The notes beneath the pieces are model-generated. The model was not told where the DNA came from, did no database searches, and saw only the letters and a program-made list of their open reading frames with translations. The translations under genes were made by a program, and so were the position numbers. Positions 61,223 to 64,000 of a DNA stretch of 64,000 nucleotides are shown one piece after another (the stretch's first letter is position 1; every line of letters starts with the position of its first letter). Origin of the DNA: Nitrospira sp. (lineage in GTDB: Bacteria > Nitrospirota > Nitrospiria > Nitrospirales > Nitrospiraceae); NCBI GenBank assembly GCA_029194535.1, contig JARFXR010000001.1:1000721-1064720 (forward strand). The letters run 5' to 3'.

Positions 61223-62167
61223 ATGGAATCGATCGGCGATTTTTTCAAGCAGGTTCGCGAAACCAAAGGTCTGACGATCGACGAGGTGGCGTCGAAAACC
61301 AGAATCCGCTCCGATTTCGTCAGGGCGCTCGAGGAAGGGAACTTCGCTAAATTGCCCGACCAGGTATTTGCCAGAGGGTTCGTGCGCTCCTACGCCCGGT
61401 CGTTGGGACTCGACGAAGAAGATGCCATCCACCGTTTCATCCAGTCTGCCGGCGCGTTCTATGAGAAACAGGATGAAAAGGAACGGCTAAAAGCCAGGCA
61501 GGTTCAGGAAGAACGAAAGCGACAGGCCAACCGCAAGGCCGTCGCGGTCGCCATCGGTATCGCGATCATCACGCTCGTGTTTTTGTTGAGCCGTGAACAG
61601 TCCACCGTGCTGGTGCGTCGTCCGGCGATGGATCTCCCGCCTGCCGCCGGCAAGCGGACAAGCGCCCCGGCTCCCGAGGCCCGCGACGGGGCACCCAAGA
61701 CCGAGCCCGAGCCACTGCCGGCCTCCGCGCCGCCCTCCAAATCCAAACCGGCCGATACGCCGCCGCCTGCTCCACCGAAGACGGAGACCAGCTCTCCACG
61801 TGCGTCAAGCCCCGCCCCGGCCGTCGCTGCCACTCAACCTGTGCCCCTGGCCGTTCCGCCCCCCGCGCCGATTGGATCAGACGGCCCGCTCGGAGGCATC
61901 TCATTGGAAGCAGCTCCCGACGCAACGGACCAGCTGGTGCTGGATCTGGAAGCCACGGAATTGAGCTGGGTGGTCATCCAAATCGACGGTGGCAGTCCTC
62001 AGGAAGCGTTGCTTCGGCCCGGCGAAAAGGCCAAGTGGAAGGGGCAGGATCAGTTCGTGTTGACCCTCGGCAACGCCGGTGGTGTGAAAGCAGAGTTGAA
62101 CGGCAAACCACAGAAGCCGTTCGGTCCAAGCGGCAAGGTCGCCCGCGATATTGTCCTCAAGCGCTGA
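61223..62167 (+). CDS. rodZ: RodZ-like HTH membrane protein
   Basis: 314 residues. The N-terminal HTH (GDFFKQVRETKGLTIDEVASKTRIRSDFVRALEEGNFAKLPDQVFARGFVRSYA) is of the HTH_25 type that binds MreB in RodZ. A basic stretch (KARQVQEERKRQANRK) and a single membrane helix (AVAVAIGIAIITLVFLLS) follow, then a Pro-rich periplasmic linker and a DUF4115-type beta domain (LVLDLEATELSWVVIQIDGGSPQEALLRPGEKAKWKG). It positions the elongation machinery. It is the last gene of the co-directional cluster. Confidence 0.88.
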   Translation: MESIGDFFKQVRETKGLTIDEVASKTRIRSDFVRALEEGNFAKLPDQVFARGFVRSYARSLGLDEEDAIHRFIQSAGAFYEKQDEKERLKARQVQEERKRQANRKAVAVAIGIAIITLVFLLSREQSTVLVRRPAMDLPPAAGKRTSAPAPEARDGAPKTEPEPLPASAPPSKSKPADTPPPAPPKTETSSPRASSPAPAVAATQPVPLAVPPPAPIGSDGPLGGISLEAAPDATDQLVLDLEATELSWVVIQIDGGSPQEALLRPGEKAKWKGQDQFVLTLGNAGGVKAELNGKPQKPFGPSGKVARDIVLKR

Positions 62168-62576
62168 TCACTCGTCGGTTCTCCCTATTTATCCCAGGCA
62201 GTTCCGCGCAGCAGGCTCCACCGAGCTTGCTGAGGCAGGAAGTCACAGGTGGGGCCTAAAGGTGTCCGGAGCCTGAAGTCGTGTGCAACGGCCTTGCGCT
62301 AACGTAGCGAAATATCTGTTCCTGGATTGTGGACGTTGTGGCATGAGCTTTGATGGTCCTTCAGACTCAGGGGCGGATGGAACGAGGTTGCACGTGCCGC
62401 TGAAAAGTTCCAGGAGCGGCCGGCCGCAACAGAGCGGAATCATAGTCGAATTGCTTGACATCGCCGGAACGCCATTGTTATAGTCCCGAACGTTTTTCGT
62501 CCTTTTGGTCAACGAGCCGACGGCCTTATGGCCGGCCTCAGATCTGCGGTAGGTCCAACACAAAGGAGGATTTCTG
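62168..62576. other. 409-bp intergenic region ahead of the cytochrome gene
   Basis: No gene is supported. It contains the sigma-70-type promoter at 62455-62484 and an 85-base leader to the cytochrome start. The first 280 bp show no obvious structure other than short GC-rich inverted repeats. Confidence 0.5.
62455..62484 (+). promoter_or_regulatory. Strong sigma-70-type promoter for the cytochrome gene
   Basis: TTGACA (62455-62460), an 18-base spacer, TATAGT (62479-62484). The near-consensus hexamers predict strong constitutive transcription, starting about 85 bases before the ATG at 62577, which has an AAGGAGG ribosome site. Confidence 0.72.
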
Positions 62577-63026
62577 ATGGGGACTTTTTCTAAGTTTTTG
62601 GGAGTCAGCGCTGCGGTGCTGATGTTGTCCGCGAGCGTGGCGGGAGCCGAAGAGAAGGATCCGTTGAAGCCGCGCGTTCCGGCCGACCAGATGGCCGATG
62701 CCAAGGCGATGAAGAACCCGGTTGCGGCTTCCCCGGAGAACATCGCCAAGGGAAAGGCGTTGTTCGAGGGTAAGGGCACCTGCTTCAACTGCCATGGGAA
62801 GGAAGGCAAGGGCGACGGTCCTGCCGGTGCGATCCTCAATCCCAGCCCGCGGAACTTCACAAACTGCAAGTTCCACAAGAAGCGGAAGGACGGCGAGCTG
62901 TTTTGGGTGATCAAGAACGGCAGCCCGGGAACCGGTATGGTTTCGTTGATTCCTGCGGCGATCACCGAAGAAGAAGCGTGGACGATCATCAATTACGAGC
63001 GGAGCTTCTGCAAGGGCGAAGAGTAG
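62577..63026 (+). CDS. Small secreted mono-heme c-type cytochrome
   Basis: 149 residues. A signal peptide (FLGVSAAVLMLSASVAGAEE) is followed by a single heme-attachment motif C69-F-N-C72-H73, next to GKEGKGDGPAG as in class I cytochromes; Met in GTGMVSLIPA is the likely sixth ligand. Near-consensus promoter, ribosome site and terminator suggest it is abundant. It is probably a periplasmic electron carrier; the partners are not visible here. Confidence 0.92.
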   Translation: MGTFSKFLGVSAAVLMLSASVAGAEEKDPLKPRVPADQMADAKAMKNPVAASPENIAKGKALFEGKGTCFNCHGKEGKGDGPAGAILNPSPRNFTNCKFHKKRKDGELFWVIKNGSPGTGMVSLIPAAITEEEAWTIINYERSFCKGEE

Positions 63027-63050
63027 TCGATCCGCCGTCGTGTTTCGATT

Positions 63051-63083
63051 GGGGTGGAGGTGATCCCTCCACCCCTTTTTTTG
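63051..63083 (+). terminator. Rho-independent terminator after the cytochrome gene
   Basis: The stem GGGGTGGAGG pairs exactly with CCTCCACCCC around a TGATC-type loop and is followed by seven T residues. It lies 25 bases after the stop. It may also serve the converging gene on the other strand. Confidence 0.9.
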
Positions 63084-63101
63084 TCTGTGGAGGCATGTTG
63101 C

Positions 63102-64000
63102 TCAGGGTGCTTCGACGGCGGTGATCGCGGCCGGTTTCGTCAGGACCACTGCACCGGCTGGATCCGTAGCTTTCAACGGGGGAAGGACGAGCGGACGCTG
63201 CTCTTGTCCGTACTGACTCTTAGAGGCCCACGGTACCTTCTGCCCCAGATAAGCGGCAGTTTCTCCTAACGTCACCTCGCCGTCCCGATTGGTATCGGCG
63301 TCTCCGCGCAGCGCGCGGAGGAAGTAATAGGTAAACAGTCCGTGCCGGTGTTTTTCGTCCTCAATGGATCGTCCCAGGCTGCTTACGGACACGACATGAA
63401 CCGATGAGCTGCGGGAAGCGGCCCACTGCGGACCCGAACCCTTTGCGCGACCATCGGTCCCTGATCCGAGCCGCGATACGGTTCCGTCGAACAGCACGAT
63501 CGTCTGCCTCGCTTTCACACGGGCCAACGCTGCTTCCAGATCTTTGAGCGGGTAGGAGCGGGAGACGGAAGCGAGGCTTCCATCGTAGGGGAGGAGATAC
63601 ACCTCTCCGGTCGGCGACACCGTTGCCACTCCCGCAAAATAGACGATCACAACCGCATCTCTCCCTGCGTGGGCAGGTAACCAGTCGAGCAGCGCTTCGT
63701 CGATATCGGGGCGCAACGCTTTCCAGTCCTGGAGCAGGCGGACATTGGATGCCGGCACCCCGCCGAGCGACTGTAGGTAGGCCGCCACCATTTCGGCATC
63801 GGAGGCCCCATATTTCCGGACCGGCAATTGTGAGTCCCGATAGGAACCGATACCGATCGATAGGAGAAATGTGTTGGCGCGTTTAAACCCGGCGGCGCCG
63901 GCCGGGATTTGATCCACGTCGTCCGCGTTCACGGCAGTCGGTTGCACGGTGACGGAGAGGACTTGCTCGGGGGCGGCAGCGACGCTCGGATCCGAGACGT
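63102..64000 (-). CDS. Caspase-fold (C14-like) protein, catalytic dyad missing; 5' end outside window
   Basis: The frame is open from the window edge to a stop at 63102, about 299 residues. The caspase-like core is plain: TFLLSIGIGSYRDSQLPVRKYGASDAEMVAAYLQSLGG, RDAVVIVYFAGVATVSPTGEVYLLPYDG, TIVLFDGTVSRLGSG, and a later GLFTYYFLRALRGDADTNRDGEVTLGE with a calcium-type loop. In active relatives the second block reads YFSGHG and the third DSCxSG. Here His is Val and Cys is Gly. It should lack protease activity; it may be a regulatory or scaffold relative. The N terminus (signal or other domains) is not visible; a GTG at 63947 is only an internal start. Confidence 0.82.
   Translation of the reverse strand, partial: VSDPSVAAAPEQVLSVTVQPTAVNADDVDQIPAGAAGFKRANTFLLSIGIGSYRDSQLPVRKYGASDAEMVAAYLQSLGGVPASNVRLLQDWKALRPDIDEALLDWLPAHAGRDAVVIVYFAGVATVSPTGEVYLLPYDGSLASVSRSYPLKDLEAALARVKARQTIVLFDGTVSRLGSGTDGRAKGSGPQWAASRSSSVHVVSVSSLGRSIEDEKHRHGLFTYYFLRALRGDADTNRDGEVTLGETAAYLGQKVPWASKSQYGQEQRPLVLPPLKATDPAGAVVLTKPAAITAVEAP

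Overview
The window is GC-rich chromosomal DNA from a Gram-negative bacterium. The gene content (complete Tol-Pal cluster, PagL-like outer membrane protein, LpoA-like lipoprotein, DUF5069, a small c-type cytochrome, a TtuA/TtuB-like tRNA thiolation pair) fits a Nitrospira-like member of Nitrospirota. That placement is an impression from gene content, not a database result.

1-19.7 kb is ordinary housekeeping. On the minus strand are marC (cut by the window edge), a DnaJ-like chaperone, a PagL-like protein, ttuA with an overlapping ubiquitin-like partner, galT and a GH57 glycoside hydrolase. On the plus strand follow VanZ and an AmgK/MurU-like peptidoglycan recycling pair. Then come an NtrC-type regulator, DUF1015 and a polyprenyl synthase on the minus strand, and gltB-gltD (ammonia assimilation) on the plus strand.

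19.7-33.4 kb is an accessory island. It opens with 800 bp of degenerate dispersed repeats. A broken integron-type integrase follows, then a run of small plus-strand gene cassettes separated by recognisable attC sites: a VOC protein, a zinc-ribbon-like unknown, a toxin-antitoxin pair, two ORFs each interrupted by the same 77-bp palindromic element, and a SnoaL-like protein. The integrase points the same way as the cassettes (inverted organisation). Further along are a decayed vapBC pair, a YidB-like protein, two tandem arylsulfatases with attC-like sequence behind each, a remnant of a third sulfatase and a RelE/Phd-type pair. This region is the most unusual part of the window.

33.4-47.8 kb holds small secreted and membrane proteins, a tandem pair of related 143-aa unknowns beside a PilZ protein, an NlpC/P60-like lipoprotein, a SUMF1-fold protein lacking the FGE cysteines, an MBL hydrolase, a secreted bifunctional-nuclease-domain protein, trpS, an M50 protease, an LpoA-like protein and XerD.

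47.9-64 kb carries tRNA-Val and tRNA-Asp, then a long co-directional cluster: tolQ-tolR-tolA-tolB-pal, two CpoB-like lipoproteins, mutL, miaA, mtnP, a PfkB kinase, a TPR lipoprotein and a RodZ-like protein. A c-type cytochrome with its own promoter and terminator follows. The window ends in a caspase-fold protein that lacks both catalytic residues.
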